DNA from: Solirubrobacter deserti
GTDB taxonomy: Bacteria > Actinomycetota > Thermoleophilia > Solirubrobacterales > Solirubrobacteraceae
Assembly (NCBI RefSeq): GCF_027587175.1
Contig: NZ_JAPCID010000029.1
Coordinates: 1 to 46,596, forward strand
DNA: 46,596 nucleotides
Reading direction: 5' to 3'
Shown: one piece after another, positions 1-7,935 of the stretch
How the letters are laid out: every line of letters begins with the position of its first letter
Numbering within the stretch: the stretch's first letter is position 1
Notes under the pieces: generated by a model
Told to the model about the DNA's origin: nothing
The model's database searches: none
Seen by the model: only the letters and a program-made list of their open reading frames with translations
Translations under genes and position numbers: made by a program

Positions 1-485
1 CCGCCGTTGGTGGACGGCGTCGGTGCGGGCGGCACGGCGACGGTCTGCGTCGGGGGCGGCGCCGCGGCCGCGGCCATCGCCGGCGCCGGGTGCGCCTTCG
101 GCACGTGCGGCACGTGCGGCTCGTGCACGCCGGCGGCGCGCGCGAACGCGAGCGCGGCGACCTCCTCCGGCTTGAGCTCGACGACGCCGTTGGCCGGCGC
201 CTCCGCTACAGGCGCGGCCTGCGCGACGGGCTGCGGGCGCGGCTGGGCGACGCGCTGCGGCGCCGGAGCGGGCGCGCGGCGCGCCTGCTCGGCCTGCTCG
301 TACGCGTACTCGAGGTCTTCCGCGCGCTCGGGCATGCGCCCCGCCCATTGGCGCAGGCGCTTGACTTCGCGCGCCTGGGCGAAGTAGAGCAGGGACAGAA
401 CGGCCAGGCCGAAGAAGGCGGCGATACCGACGTACGCACCGTACTTCTCGACCTGCTCCTGAAGCGAGAACGCGAGGAAAAGCAT
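1..485 (-). CDS. N-terminal part of a single-pass membrane protein (possible LytR C-terminal-domain protein), runs off left edge
   Basis: Reading leftward from an ATG at 485 gives an uninterrupted frame to the window edge. The protein starts MLFLAFSLQEQVEKYGAYVG. One hydrophobic segment (about residues 20-36, FFGLAVLSLLYFAQ) is followed by the charged stretch AREVKRLRQWAGRMPERAED and then a long Ala/Pro-rich, low-complexity linker. The layout (short N-terminus, one membrane segment, basic/coiled stretch, Pro/Ala spacer) resembles membrane-anchored actinobacterial proteins that carry a LytR C-terminal domain, but that domain would lie outside the window, so the family is a guess. The gene ends just before the sugar dehydratase stop codon region and shares its strand; the gap is 18 nt. 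Confidence 0.6.
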   Translation of the reverse strand, partial: MLFLAFSLQEQVEKYGAYVGIAAFFGLAVLSLLYFAQAREVKRLRQWAGRMPERAEDLEYAYEQAEQARRAPAPAPQRVAQPRPQPVAQAAPVAEAPANGVVELKPEEVAALAFARAAGVHEPHVPHVPKAHPAPAMAAAAAPPPTQTVAVPPAPTPSTNG

Positions 486-503
486 GGAGCCGGGCCGAGA
501 AGT

Positions 504-2402
504 CTAGGAGGCCGTGCCCCCGGAGCGTTCCGCGGGCGCGGTCCGGCCGGTCGAGAATTCGGACACGGCGGCGGCCAGCGCGGCCGCGTCGCCCTCGGCG
601 ACGAGCAGGCCGACCTTGTCGAAGACGTATTCCACCCATGCGGGTTCGACGCTCGGCCGCGCAGCCCTGCGGATCTTCTCCGCGGGCGTCGGCTCGGGCG
701 TCTCGTAGGAGTTGAACAGCTGCTCGTGCAGCTTCTCGCCCGGCCGCCGGCCGACGATCGTGATCCCGATGTCGCGGCCGACCTTGAGTCCGGAGAACTC
801 GATCATCTGCTTGGCCAGCTCCATGATCGAGACCGGCTCGCCCATGTCGAGCGCGTACACCTCGCCGCCGCGGGCCAGCGAGCCCGAGCGGATGACGAGC
901 TGCACCGCCTCCGGGATGGTCATGAAGAAGCGCGTCATCTCCGGGTCGGTCACCGTCACCGGGCCGCCCGCGGCGATCTGGCGGCGGAAGATCGGCACCA
1001 CCGAGCCCGAGGAGCCGAGCACGTTGCCGAAGCGCACCGCGCAGAACGCGGTCTCCGGGAAGCGCGCGTTGGCGGCTTCCACGGCCCACTCCGCGAGCGC
1101 CTTGGACGCACCCATGACCGTCGCCGGCGCCACGGCCTTGTCGGTCGAGATGAGCACGAAGCTCACCACGCCCGCCTCGCCCGAGATCTCCGTCAGCGTC
1201 CGCGTGGCGAGCGCGTTGTTGCGCACGGCCTCGATCGGGTTGGCCTCCATCAGGCCGACGTGCTTGTAGGCCGCGGCGTGGAAGACCACCTCGGGCTGGT
1301 GCTGGGCGAACACCTCCCGCATGCGCTCCTCGTCCTTGACGTCCGCGAGCACGGAGACCGTGGTCTTGACGTGGCGCTCGTCGACGAGCTCGCGCTCGAT
1401 CTCGAACAGGTTCGCCTCGCTGTGGTCGACCAGGACGAGCCGGCTGGGGTTCACCCGGGCGATCTGGCGGCACAGCTCGGAGCCGATCGAGCCGCCGGCG
1501 CCCGTCACCAGCACGCGCCGGCCGGTGAGGTAGCCGCCGACCGACTTCTCCATCGTCACCGGGTTGCGGCCCAGCACGTCCTCGACGCGCACCTCGCGCA
1601 GCTGACGCGTGAGGTGGCTGCCGCCCTGCAGCAACTCGAACACGGTCGGGACGGTCTTGACCGGGACGCCGTGCTCACGGCAGGCGCTGACCACGCGCCC
1701 GCGCAGCTCGCCGGGCGCAGACGGGATCGCGATCATGACCTCGTCGGGCTCGTAGTCCGCGAGCACCTCGTCGAGGTCGTAGGTCGTGCCGAAGACGTCG
1801 CGGCCCGTCTTGTTGTCGTCGACGAAGCCGATCGGGCGCAGCCCGAGCTCCGGGTTCTTGACGAGCTCGTTCTGGAGCAGGTGCCCGCCGTCGCCCGCGC
1901 CGACGATCAGCACGCTGCGCGCGTCGCGGCGCACGCGCCAGCCCGTGATCGGCCGTACGTAGAAGAAGTGGACGGCGTAGCGCGTGCCGGTCAGCAGCGC
2001 GCCCGTGAGCAGGCCGAAGACCAGCAGCACGCCGGACGGGACCGTCAGCGGGCGCAGACCCTCGGACGAGTTGATCAGGACGGGCTGGACGATGACGACG
2101 TAGCCGATCAGCGCGAGGACCGCGAGGACGACGCCCTCGGCGATCTTCAGGTACTCGCGCTGGGACGAGTAGCGCATCCAGTGCCGGTACATGCCGACGA
2201 TGACGAAGCACAGGACCGAACCGCAGACCGCGAACGCGAGCGTCCGCCAGAACAGGTCCGAGTACCGCGCCGGAATCTCGCCGTCGAACCGGAACCAATA
2301 GGCGAGGTAGTAAGCCAGCGCGACCAGCCCCGCGTCCAAGGCCAACTGTGGGGCAGCGTGGCGATGGATCGGAAAGGCCGCGCTACGGAGCCGGCGGCGC
2401 AT
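504..2402 (-). CDS. Membrane-bound NDP-sugar 4,6-dehydratase/epimerase, FlaA1/WbpM (CapD) family
   Basis: A 632-residue protein of the long FlaA1/WbpM/PglF class, whose members make 4-keto-6-deoxy sugars from UDP-GlcNAc at the inner face of the membrane. About four membrane segments fill residues 20-140. A first Rossmann-like motif, VLIVGAGDGGH, follows near residue 160. The catalytic SDR domain begins with VLVTGAGGSIGSE near residue 290. It contains LISTDKA and MGASK, where Met replaces the usual SDR Tyr, as is normal in this subfamily, and RFGNVLGSSGSV. Length and motif order fit a full enzyme. It is followed on the same strand by the partial membrane protein. Substrate is not readable from sequence. 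It could feed a surface polysaccharide or flagellin glycosylation. Confidence 0.9.
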   Translation of the reverse strand: MRRRLRSAAFPIHRHAAPQLALDAGLVALAYYLAYWFRFDGEIPARYSDLFWRTLAFAVCGSVLCFVIVGMYRHWMRYSSQREYLKIAEGVVLAVLALIGYVVIVQPVLINSSEGLRPLTVPSGVLLVFGLLTGALLTGTRYAVHFFYVRPITGWRVRRDARSVLIVGAGDGGHLLQNELVKNPELGLRPIGFVDDNKTGRDVFGTTYDLDEVLADYEPDEVMIAIPSAPGELRGRVVSACREHGVPVKTVPTVFELLQGGSHLTRQLREVRVEDVLGRNPVTMEKSVGGYLTGRRVLVTGAGGSIGSELCRQIARVNPSRLVLVDHSEANLFEIERELVDERHVKTTVSVLADVKDEERMREVFAQHQPEVVFHAAAYKHVGLMEANPIEAVRNNALATRTLTEISGEAGVVSFVLISTDKAVAPATVMGASKALAEWAVEAANARFPETAFCAVRFGNVLGSSGSVVPIFRRQIAAGGPVTVTDPEMTRFFMTIPEAVQLVIRSGSLARGGEVYALDMGEPVSIMELAKQMIEFSGLKVGRDIGITIVGRRPGEKLHEQLFNSYETPEPTPAEKIRRAARPSVEPAWVEYVFDKVGLLVAEGDAAALAAAVSEFSTGRTAPAERSGGTAS

Positions 2403-2483
2403 CCCGAGCAGTGTATTGGGCGCTGCGGCGAGAAGACGTCGTGAACGACCGGGGAAGGGCTGCCGCCCTCCCGGATCCCCCGC

Positions 2484-3470
2484 TCAACGCACGAACAGAT
2501 CCGTGAATACCGCCGGGTCGCGCCGCACGCGCTCCGCGGCGGCCCTTGAGCGCTTCTCGAGCACCACGTCCTCGGCGCGCTGGAGCCGGTGCATCCGGCC
2601 GGACGCGATCAGCGCCTCGTCGACCGCGCCGAGCCGCCCTTCGAACGTCGTCCACACCGGCGTGCCGAGTGCGACCGCCTCGCGGTTCATGGTCCCGCCG
2701 GCGCTGATCACCAGGTCCGCGTACGCGATCAGCGACTGCGCGTCGATCGCCTTCTCCGGCACGATGAACCCGCCCTCGCGCGCGAGCTCGTCCCGCTGGG
2801 AGTCCGTGCGCGGCAGCACGACGACCTGGCTGCCCTTGAGCCGCTGCAGCACCTGGGTGAAGACGGGCGCCTCGAAGCGGTGATAGAGCGAGACCGCGGG
2901 CGGGGTACGGACGATCGCGAGCGGCTGGGAGGCGTCCAGCCCGAGCTCGTCCAGCACGGCCGGGTCGGGCTCGAAGTCCGCCAGGTAGTACTCCTCCTTG
3001 AGCCCTTCGTACGGGCGCCACTTGGCCTGGGTGGTGCCGTACTGGGCGAGCCGGTCGAAGGGGATCGCGTCCGGGACGACCACGCGCGTCGCGAGCCGGC
3101 AGTTGATCGCGTGCTGCTGGCGGGCCCACTCGTAGTCGAACGCGGTCGCCGACGGGATCCGCAGCAGCTTCGCCGCCACCGAGATGTCGTTGGAGCCGTG
3201 ACCGAGCGCGAGGTCGATTCCGCGCCCGCTCGCCCAGCGCACGAGCGCGCCCGAGCGCTGGAAGAGCCCGAGCCCCTTGGCCGCGAGCCGGCCGCCGCGG
3301 TGATGTCCGATCGCCGTGTGGTCGAGCCGGAAGCGCTCGAGCAGGCCGAGCGTCTGCGCGAAGTCCCGCGCGGTGATCAGCACTTCGTCGCCGCGGGCGC
3401 GCAGCGTCTCGATGACGGGCCGCATGACGAGCACGTGCGGCGAATTGGTGAGGTCGATCCAGACGCGCAA
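2484..3470 (-). CDS. DUF354 family protein (glycosyltransferase-like fold)
   Basis: A 328-residue protein starting at a TTG codon (MRVWIDLTNSPHVLVMRPVI), which is the typical opening of DUF354 proteins. The family is found in polysaccharide loci and has a GT-B-like, two-domain look. Supporting stretches are GHGSNDISVAAKLLRIPSA in the first half and YADLVISAGGTMNREAVALG in the second. The latter resembles the nucleotide-sugar binding end of GT-B enzymes. No biochemical function can be assigned. It lies 81 nt upstream of the FlaA1-type dehydratase on the same strand, so the two probably form an envelope-sugar transcription unit. Confidence 0.8.
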   Translation of the reverse strand: MRVWIDLTNSPHVLVMRPVIETLRARGDEVLITARDFAQTLGLLERFRLDHTAIGHHRGGRLAAKGLGLFQRSGALVRWASGRGIDLALGHGSNDISVAAKLLRIPSATAFDYEWARQQHAINCRLATRVVVPDAIPFDRLAQYGTTQAKWRPYEGLKEEYYLADFEPDPAVLDELGLDASQPLAIVRTPPAVSLYHRFEAPVFTQVLQRLKGSQVVVLPRTDSQRDELAREGGFIVPEKAIDAQSLIAYADLVISAGGTMNREAVALGTPVWTTFEGRLGAVDEALIASGRMHRLQRAEDVVLEKRSRAAAERVRRDPAVFTDLFVR

Positions 3471-3616
3471 GGGCGGCCGCGCACTCTAGTGCCCGCGACT
3501 CGCCGCCACCGGCGAAGCCGGTCGGCACGAGTCGACAGCGATCACGTTCGCACGGACGCAGTCCCTCGCAACGTGATTGCCCGCAAGTATTCGTGCTGAC
3601 CGTCGTTCGTGCGGAT

Positions 3617-4420
3617 ATGAACAAGCGCCTCATCGCCGGTCTCGCCGTCGCGTTTGCACTCGTCGGCGCTTCCTCCGCCCAGGCTCAATGGGCCCCGGCC
3701 AGCTCCGCCACGGTTCGTCCGGGCGTTCAGACGTACACCAACGGTGGTCAGTGCACCGCGAACTTCGTCTTCACGGCCGGAAGCGACGTCTACATCGGCC
3801 AGGCCGCACACTGCTCGTCGACGGGCGCGCAGACCGACACGGACGGCTGCATCGCCGAGAGCCTGCCGGACGGAACCGCCGTCGAGGTCACGGGCGCGTC
3901 CAAGCCCGGGACGATGGTCTACAACAGCTGGAACGCGATGCAGGCCGCCGGGGAGACCGACCCCGACACCTGCGCCTACAACGACTTCGCGCTAATCAAG
4001 CTCGACCCGGCCGACCACGGCAAGGTCAACCCGTCCGTCCCGACGATGGGCGGCCCGACCGCGCTCGGCGACACCACGGCGCTCGGCGACACGGTCTACA
4101 GCTACGGCAACTCCTCGCTGCGCCAGGGCATCACGCTGCTCTCGCCCAAGCTCGGCAAGAGCCTCGGCGCGCAGGGCGCGGGCTGGACGCACCTCGTCTA
4201 CACCGTGACGCCGGGGATCCCGGGCGACTCCGGCAGCGGCTTCATGGACGACCGGGGCAACGCGTTCGGCGTGCTCTCGACGCTGCAGCTCGCGCCCGTC
4301 GCGGCCTCCAACGGCGTCTCGGACCTGGCCAAGGCGCTGGCGTACGCGCGCAGCCACGGCGGCCCGGACGTGACGCTGGCCAAGGGCACCGAGCCGTTCA
4401 CCGGCTCGATCATCGGTTGA
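3617..4420 (+). CDS. Secreted trypsin-like serine protease (S1 fold)
   Basis: The start is taken at ATG 3617 because it begins a clean Sec signal peptide (MNKRLIAGLAVAFALVGASS, cleavage after AQA). An in-frame GTG at 3593 would put a charged extension before it. The mature protein keeps a chymotrypsin-type triad: His65 in AAHC, Asp123 in NDFALI and Ser205 in GDSGSG. Four cysteines could make disulphides. At 267 residues it is a compact, single-domain enzyme with no obvious pro-domain or cell-wall anchor. It is transcribed divergently from the DUF354 gene. Substrate unknown. A short palindrome (GTTGAT/ATCAAC) sits at its stop codon. Confidence 0.85.
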   Translation: MNKRLIAGLAVAFALVGASSAQAQWAPASSATVRPGVQTYTNGGQCTANFVFTAGSDVYIGQAAHCSSTGAQTDTDGCIAESLPDGTAVEVTGASKPGTMVYNSWNAMQAAGETDPDTCAYNDFALIKLDPADHGKVNPSVPTMGGPTALGDTTALGDTVYSYGNSSLRQGITLLSPKLGKSLGAQGAGWTHLVYTVTPGIPGDSGSGFMDDRGNAFGVLSTLQLAPVAASNGVSDLAKALAYARSHGGPDVTLAKGTEPFTGSIIG

Positions 4421-4436
4421 TAGATCAACTGCAGGC

Positions 4437-4466
4437 TTGACGGCCCGGCGGCGCGGGACTTACGCT
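4437..4466 (+). promoter_or_regulatory. Probable housekeeping promoter of the STAS gene
   Basis: TTGACG at 4437-4442 and TACGCT at 4461-4466 are separated by 18 nt. This is close to the vegetative sigma factor consensus and lies about 33 nt before the ATG at 4500. Confidence 0.5.
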
Positions 4467-4499
4467 CTCGACAACGGCCCGCGCCGCCCCGTCGAAGCC

Positions 4500-4958
4500 A
4501 TGTTCACCTCTCAATCCCTGCGAGCCGTACCCAAGCCTGGCTCCGTCGGGTTCAAGGAGCACCGGCTCGACGACGTGGTGCACCAGATCGACGTCGCGGG
4601 CGCGCTCGAGGACACCGGCGAGCTGAGCCGCCGCATCGAGGCCGCGCTCGCCGGCGGTGTCCGCTGGCTGATCCTCGACCTCAGCGAGGCGGCCGTGGTG
4701 TCCGACCTCGTACTCGAGGGCCTCGTGGACGCCGCGGGCGCGCTGCGCGCCCGCAAGGGCGAGCTGATCGTCGCCGGCGCCCAGCGCCATGTCGCCCAGC
4801 GGCTCGCCGCCTACGACGTCGCGCACCGCCCGGCGGTGGCGGCGAACGTCGACCAGGCCGTGATGATCCTCAAGATGCTGCGCCCGAAGACCGACATCCG
4901 GCGGGCCAAGCAGCGCATCACGTCGCTGACGCTGCCCCGCATCGAACCCAAGATTTGA
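4500..4958 (+). CDS. STAS-domain protein (anti-sigma factor antagonist-like)
   Basis: A 152-residue protein. ATG 4500 is preferred over the upstream in-frame GTG/ATG-like codons because it lies a plausible distance after a good promoter and just before the conserved domain. The STAS core runs from about residue 20 to 125: HQIDVAGALEDTGELSRRIE, then WLILDLSEAAVVSDLVLEGL, then LIVAGAQRHVAQRLAAYDV. The Ser/Thr phosphorylation site normally found in SpoIIAA-type antagonists would fall at the AAVVSD segment. The local sequence is not a canonical D-S-S/T, so a regulated partner switch is uncertain. A basic C-terminal tail follows. The stop codon overlaps the start of uppP. Confidence 0.75.
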   Translation: MFTSQSLRAVPKPGSVGFKEHRLDDVVHQIDVAGALEDTGELSRRIEAALAGGVRWLILDLSEAAVVSDLVLEGLVDAAGALRARKGELIVAGAQRHVAQRLAAYDVAHRPAVAANVDQAVMILKMLRPKTDIRRAKQRITSLTLPRIEPKI

Positions 4959-5782
4959 AGTCGACCGCGCAGGTCGTGGCCCTGGGGTTGGTCCAGGGCG
5001 TGACCGAGCTGCTGCCGGTGTCGTCGTCGGCGCACATCGGCGCCGTCCCGCGTCTGCTGGGCTGGGAAGTGGCGGACTGGCCGCCGGCGCGCCGCAAGGA
5101 GCTCGAGGTCGCGCTGCATACCGGCGCCGCGCTCGCGCTCGCTCCGTTGTTCTGGCGGTTGCGGCCCGACGCCAAGACGCTCGCGCTCTCGCTCGCCCCG
5201 CCCGTGGTGATCGGGGGCCTGTTCGAGCGCGCGATCGAGGAGCGGCTCGGCGGGCCGACGGCGCTCGCGGCCGGGCTGGTGGGTGGCGGGGTCGTGATGG
5301 TGGTGGCGGATGCGTGGGCGGACTGGTCTGGGCCTCGGCGGGAGGGACAGGGCTGGGCAACCCAGCGCGCAACCGCGTGGTCAGCCCTGCCCCGCGGGGC
5401 GCGGTGTGGCTGGGGCCGCGGCGGGGAGGCGCGGGCGCGGGGGCTCGCGCTCGGCCTTGCACAGGCGGCGGCGCTGGTGCCCGGCGTGTCGCGGTCCGGC
5501 GCGACGCTCGCCTCCGCGCGGGCGCTCGGGTACTCGCGGGCGGAAGCCTCGAAGCTCTCGTTCGGCGTCGCCGGGCCCGTGCTCGTCGGCGCGACCGCGC
5601 TGAAGGCGTGGCGCGGACGCCGCACCGCGGATCGTCGCCTGCTCGCCACCGGGATCGCAGCGTCGTTCGTGGGCACGCGCGCGGCGCTGCGGCTCTTCGG
5701 CCTCGAGCGCGGGCCGCTGTGGCCGTTCGCGCTCGAACGAGCGGCGCTCGCGGGCCTCGTGCGCTACGGTCGGCGGCCGTGA
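4955..5782 (+). CDS. uppP: Undecaprenyl-diphosphatase UppP (BacA)
   Basis: Membrane phosphatase that recycles undecaprenyl diphosphate for cell-wall and surface-glycan assembly. A TTG start overlaps the STAS stop. Both family motifs are present: QGVTELLPVSSSAH (Glu18, His27) and PGVSRSGATL (Arg180). Several hydrophobic segments give a polytopic protein of 275 residues, the usual size. Between the two motifs, residues about 126-160 form a Gly/Arg/Trp-rich loop that does not look like the family and contains third-position A/T codons (GGA, GCA, TCA, TGT) rare elsewhere in the gene. It is encoded by an inverted-repeat-rich stretch. The stop overlaps the purM start by GTGA. Confidence 0.85.
   Translation: MKSTAQVVALGLVQGVTELLPVSSSAHIGAVPRLLGWEVADWPPARRKELEVALHTGAALALAPLFWRLRPDAKTLALSLAPPVVIGGLFERAIEERLGGPTALAAGLVGGGVVMVVADAWADWSGPRREGQGWATQRATAWSALPRGARCGWGRGGEARARGLALGLAQAAALVPGVSRSGATLASARALGYSRAEASKLSFGVAGPVLVGATALKAWRGRRTADRRLLATGIAASFVGTRAALRLFGLERGPLWPFALERAALAGLVRYGRRP
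5328..5434 (+). repeat. Inverted-repeat-rich insert inside uppP
   Basis: An 8-bp perfect inverted repeat (CAGGGCTG / CAGCCCTG, extendable past one mismatch by GGG/CCC) encloses a nested GCTGGG / CCCAGC hairpin. A CCCCGCGGGG palindrome follows directly. The reading frame is kept and adds about 30 residues to a loop of UppP. Origin as a small palindromic element is inferred, not proven. Confidence 0.4.
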
Positions 5783-6831
5783 GCCCCGACGCGTACGCCC
5801 AAGCCGGAGTCGACCAACACGGAGCGGACCGCGCCGTCGCCGCGCTGGTGTCGGTCCTGCGCACGATCGACCCCGGGCGCGCGTCGCGCAGCCGCCTCGC
5901 GAGCGGCCACTACGCCGCCGTGCTCGAGGTGGCGCCGAACCTGGGGATCGCGGTCGGGACGGACGGCGTCGGCTCCAAGCTGATCCTCGCCGAGCAGACC
6001 GGGCGCTACGACACCGTCGGCGTCGACTGCGTCGCGATGAACGTCAACGACGTCGTGTGCGTCGGCGCCGAGCCGATCGCGTTGCTCGACTACCTGGCCG
6101 TCGAACGCGCCGATCCGGACGTGATGGAGCAGATCGGCGTCGGCCTCAAGAAGGGCGCCGAGCTCGCGGGCGTCGAGATCCCGGGCGGCGAGGTCGCGAT
6201 CCTGCCCGAGCTGATCCGCGGCCACCCGTCGCCGAACGGCTTCGACCTCACGGCCACGTGCTTCGGCACGGTCGCGCTCGACCAGCTCGTCACCGGCGAC
6301 AGGATCGCCCCGGGCGACGCGCTGATCGGCGTGCCCAGCAGCGGCCTGCACTCGAACTCCTACACGCTCGCGCGCAAGGTCGTCGAGGACCTGGACCTGA
6401 ACACGCCGTTCGAGGGCGGCACGCTCGCCGACGCGCTGCTCGAGCCGACGGTGATCTACGTGCGCGCCACGCTCGAGCTCATCCGCAGCGACGTGGACGT
6501 CCGCGGGCTCGCCCACATCACCGGCGGCGGGCTGCTGAACCTCACGCGCCTGAACGAGGGCGTCGGCTTCGCGATCGAGGACCCGCTCCCCGTCCCGCCG
6601 ATCGTCGCGTTCGTCATCGAGCGCGGGAAGATCGCGACCTCCGAGGCGTGGGAGGTCTTCAACATGGGCTGCGGCTTCGTCGCGGTCGTGCCCGACGGGG
6701 ACGCCGACGAGGCCACCGAGCGGCTCGCCGCGCACCACCCCGGTGCGCGCCGGATCGGCACCGTCACCGGCGACGCCGGCCGCGTCACCGCGCCCGGCTA
6801 CCCATCGTCGCCGGGCGCCTCCGGCGGCTGA
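5779..6831 (+). CDS. purM: Phosphoribosylformylglycinamidine cyclo-ligase (AIR synthetase)
   Basis: Fifth step of purine synthesis: ATP-dependent ring closure of FGAM to AIR. The GTG at 5779 overlaps the uppP stop and begins MSPDAYAQAGVDQHGADRAV, the expected N-terminus. An upstream extension of the frame overlaps uppP and is discarded. Key segments are GTDGVGSKL, DCVAMNVNDVVCVGAEP, FDLTATCFG, GLHSNSYTLARKV, HITGGGLLNL and FNMGCGF, in family order. The 350-residue length is normal. Its 3' end overlaps the convergent small coiled-coil gene by 34 nt. Only purM is here, with no other purine genes. Confidence 0.95.
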   Translation: MSPDAYAQAGVDQHGADRAVAALVSVLRTIDPGRASRSRLASGHYAAVLEVAPNLGIAVGTDGVGSKLILAEQTGRYDTVGVDCVAMNVNDVVCVGAEPIALLDYLAVERADPDVMEQIGVGLKKGAELAGVEIPGGEVAILPELIRGHPSPNGFDLTATCFGTVALDQLVTGDRIAPGDALIGVPSSGLHSNSYTLARKVVEDLDLNTPFEGGTLADALLEPTVIYVRATLELIRSDVDVRGLAHITGGGLLNLTRLNEGVGFAIEDPLPVPPIVAFVIERGKIATSEAWEVFNMGCGFVAVVPDGDADEATERLAAHHPGARRIGTVTGDAGRVTAPGYPSSPGASGG

Positions 6832-7028
6832 TCGCCGCTCGTGGTCTGATTCGCCTCGGGCGGGAGCCCGCTCTCGGGCGCGGGCGCGCTGGGCATGCTC
6901 TCGTCCTGGCGCATCTGCTCCCAGTTCTCCCTCACGTCGGCGATGTCCTCGCCCAGCTGCTCGTTGCGCTGCTCGAGCTGATCCGCCTCCGCCTCGAGGC
7001 GATCCACCTTGTCCTGGTGCTCGGTCAT
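6798..7028 (-). CDS. Small acidic coiled-coil protein, unknown function
   Basis: A 76-residue protein beginning MTEHQDKVDRLEAEADQLEQ. Residues 5-40 form a heptad-like coiled coil, and the C-terminal half is Pro/Ser/Gly-rich and acidic. No domain is recognised. Amino acid composition (Glu/Asp/Gln helix, no Arg-rich shadow signature) and an ATG following the next small gene on the same strand support a real gene. It overlaps the purM 3' end tail to tail. It lies 10 nt after the 61-residue gene, so the two are probably cotranscribed. Confidence 0.6.
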   Translation of the reverse strand: MTEHQDKVDRLEAEADQLEQRNEQLGEDIADVRENWEQMRQDESMPSAPAPESGLPPEANQTTSGDQPPEAPGDDG

Positions 7029-7038
7029 GGGAGACCGG

Positions 7039-7224
7039 CTACCCGTTTTCCTCCTCCGAGCGCGCGCGCTCGTCGAGCTTGGACTGCAGGTAGGCGTGCT
7101 TGTCGGCGCGCCGCTCGTGGATGCGCTCCTCGCGCAGCACCTCGGAATCCCGGGCCTGCTCGCGCTCGGCGTGCTCGCGCTGCAGCTCCTCGAGCCGCAG
7201 CTCCTCCGTCTTGGGGTCCGCCAT
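7039..7224 (-). CDS. Small charged helical protein, unknown function
   Basis: A 61-residue protein, MADPKTEELRLEELQREHAE..., almost wholly charged (Glu, Arg, Lys) and predicted to be one long helix. No signal peptide or membrane segment. It is followed after 10 nt by the other small coiled-coil gene and preceded by the CHAP hydrolase on the same strand (13 nt). This makes a three-gene unit, possibly read from the sigma-28-like promoter ahead of the CHAP gene. Confidence 0.6.
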   Translation of the reverse strand: MADPKTEELRLEELQREHAEREQARDSEVLREERIHERRADKHAYLQSKLDERARSEEENG

Positions 7225-7237
7225 AGGACGGCGGACG

Positions 7238-7870
7238 TTACCCGAGTCGGACGTACCCGATGGCGGGGCGGGCGCCGGGCGCGTAGGAGCGCCGGGCGAC
7301 CTGGTCGGAGGAGTTGCCCTCGATCGTGTTGATGGTGCCGTCGGGGCCGACGGACTCCACGACGCCGATGTGCTCGTCCCAGACGATCAGGTCACCGGGC
7401 TGCGGCTTGACGTCGCCGCCCGTGTTCGGCACGGCCTTGCCGGACTTCTGCGCCCACGCGTAGACGTCGTCGACGCGGCCGAAGCCCTGGCCGTTGTCGC
7501 CCAGCGGCACGCCCGCCTCGCGGGCGGCCCAGGAGGTGAAGTACGCGCACCACGGGCCGACGCCCGAGCCGGCCGTGGCCTGGCGGAACTGCGCGATCCG
7601 CGGCGAGTCGTTGGAACCCATCGGCTGCTCCTTGACCCCGACCTCCTTGGCGACGAGGTTGACGATGGCCTGGCCGGCGTTCGTCGAGGAGGCGGCCGGC
7701 GTCGCGCTCGCGAGCTGCGCCGTCGTGCCCGCGCTGCTCAAGGCGGTGGAGAACGTGGTCGACGCCGCCGCGGGAGGGGTGGCGGCGGCCGGAGCGGGGG
7801 CCGGAGCCGGCTGCGGCGACATCAGCGCCTGCAGCTGCGACATCCGGGCGAGAACGACGTCGAGGCTCAT
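7238..7870 (-). CDS. CHAP-domain peptidoglycan hydrolase, probably flagellum-linked
   Basis: The start is set at ATG 7870 (longer frames extend through the promoter). The 210-residue protein has an N-terminal motif MSLDVVLARMSQLQAL, an Ala/Pro/Ser linker (residues 18-65), and a CHAP (NlpC/P60-like) amidase/endopeptidase domain from about 66 to 210. Cys108 in GPWCAYF and His167 in DEHIGVVE are the expected catalytic pair, with NTIEGN following. No Sec signal is visible. The N-terminal motif aligns residue for residue with that of the flagellar lytic transglycosylase at 35177-35845, which suggests a shared targeting or export signal. Together with the sigma-28-like promoter, this points to wall remodelling for flagellar assembly. 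Confidence 0.8.
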   Translation of the reverse strand: MSLDVVLARMSQLQALMSPQPAPAPAPAAATPPAAASTTFSTALSSAGTTAQLASATPAASSTNAGQAIVNLVAKEVGVKEQPMGSNDSPRIAQFRQATAGSGVGPWCAYFTSWAAREAGVPLGDNGQGFGRVDDVYAWAQKSGKAVPNTGGDVKPQPGDLIVWDEHIGVVESVGPDGTINTIEGNSSDQVARRSYAPGARPAIGYVRLG

Positions 7871-7879
7871 CTGCAACAC

Positions 7880-7907
7880 GTGTCGGCTCCGGGAGCGCAT
7901 CGCTTTA
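7880..7907 (-). promoter_or_regulatory. Sigma-28-like promoter of the CHAP hydrolase gene
   Basis: On the minus strand TAAA (7904-7907), 16 nt, then GCCGACAC (7880-7887). The ATG follows after 9 nt, so the transcript would be nearly leaderless. The spacing is one nt longer than in most of the other sites but equals that of flagellin gene 4. Confidence 0.55.
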
Positions 7908-7935
7908 GCCCGGTTGTCCGTACGATGAACCGGAC

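Noticed and set aside
90-2444. Long rightward open frame of 784 codons antisense to the dehydratase
   Set aside because: Arg/Asp/His-rich composition typical of the complement of a high-GC gene; the leftward frame is a clear FlaA1/WbpM protein.
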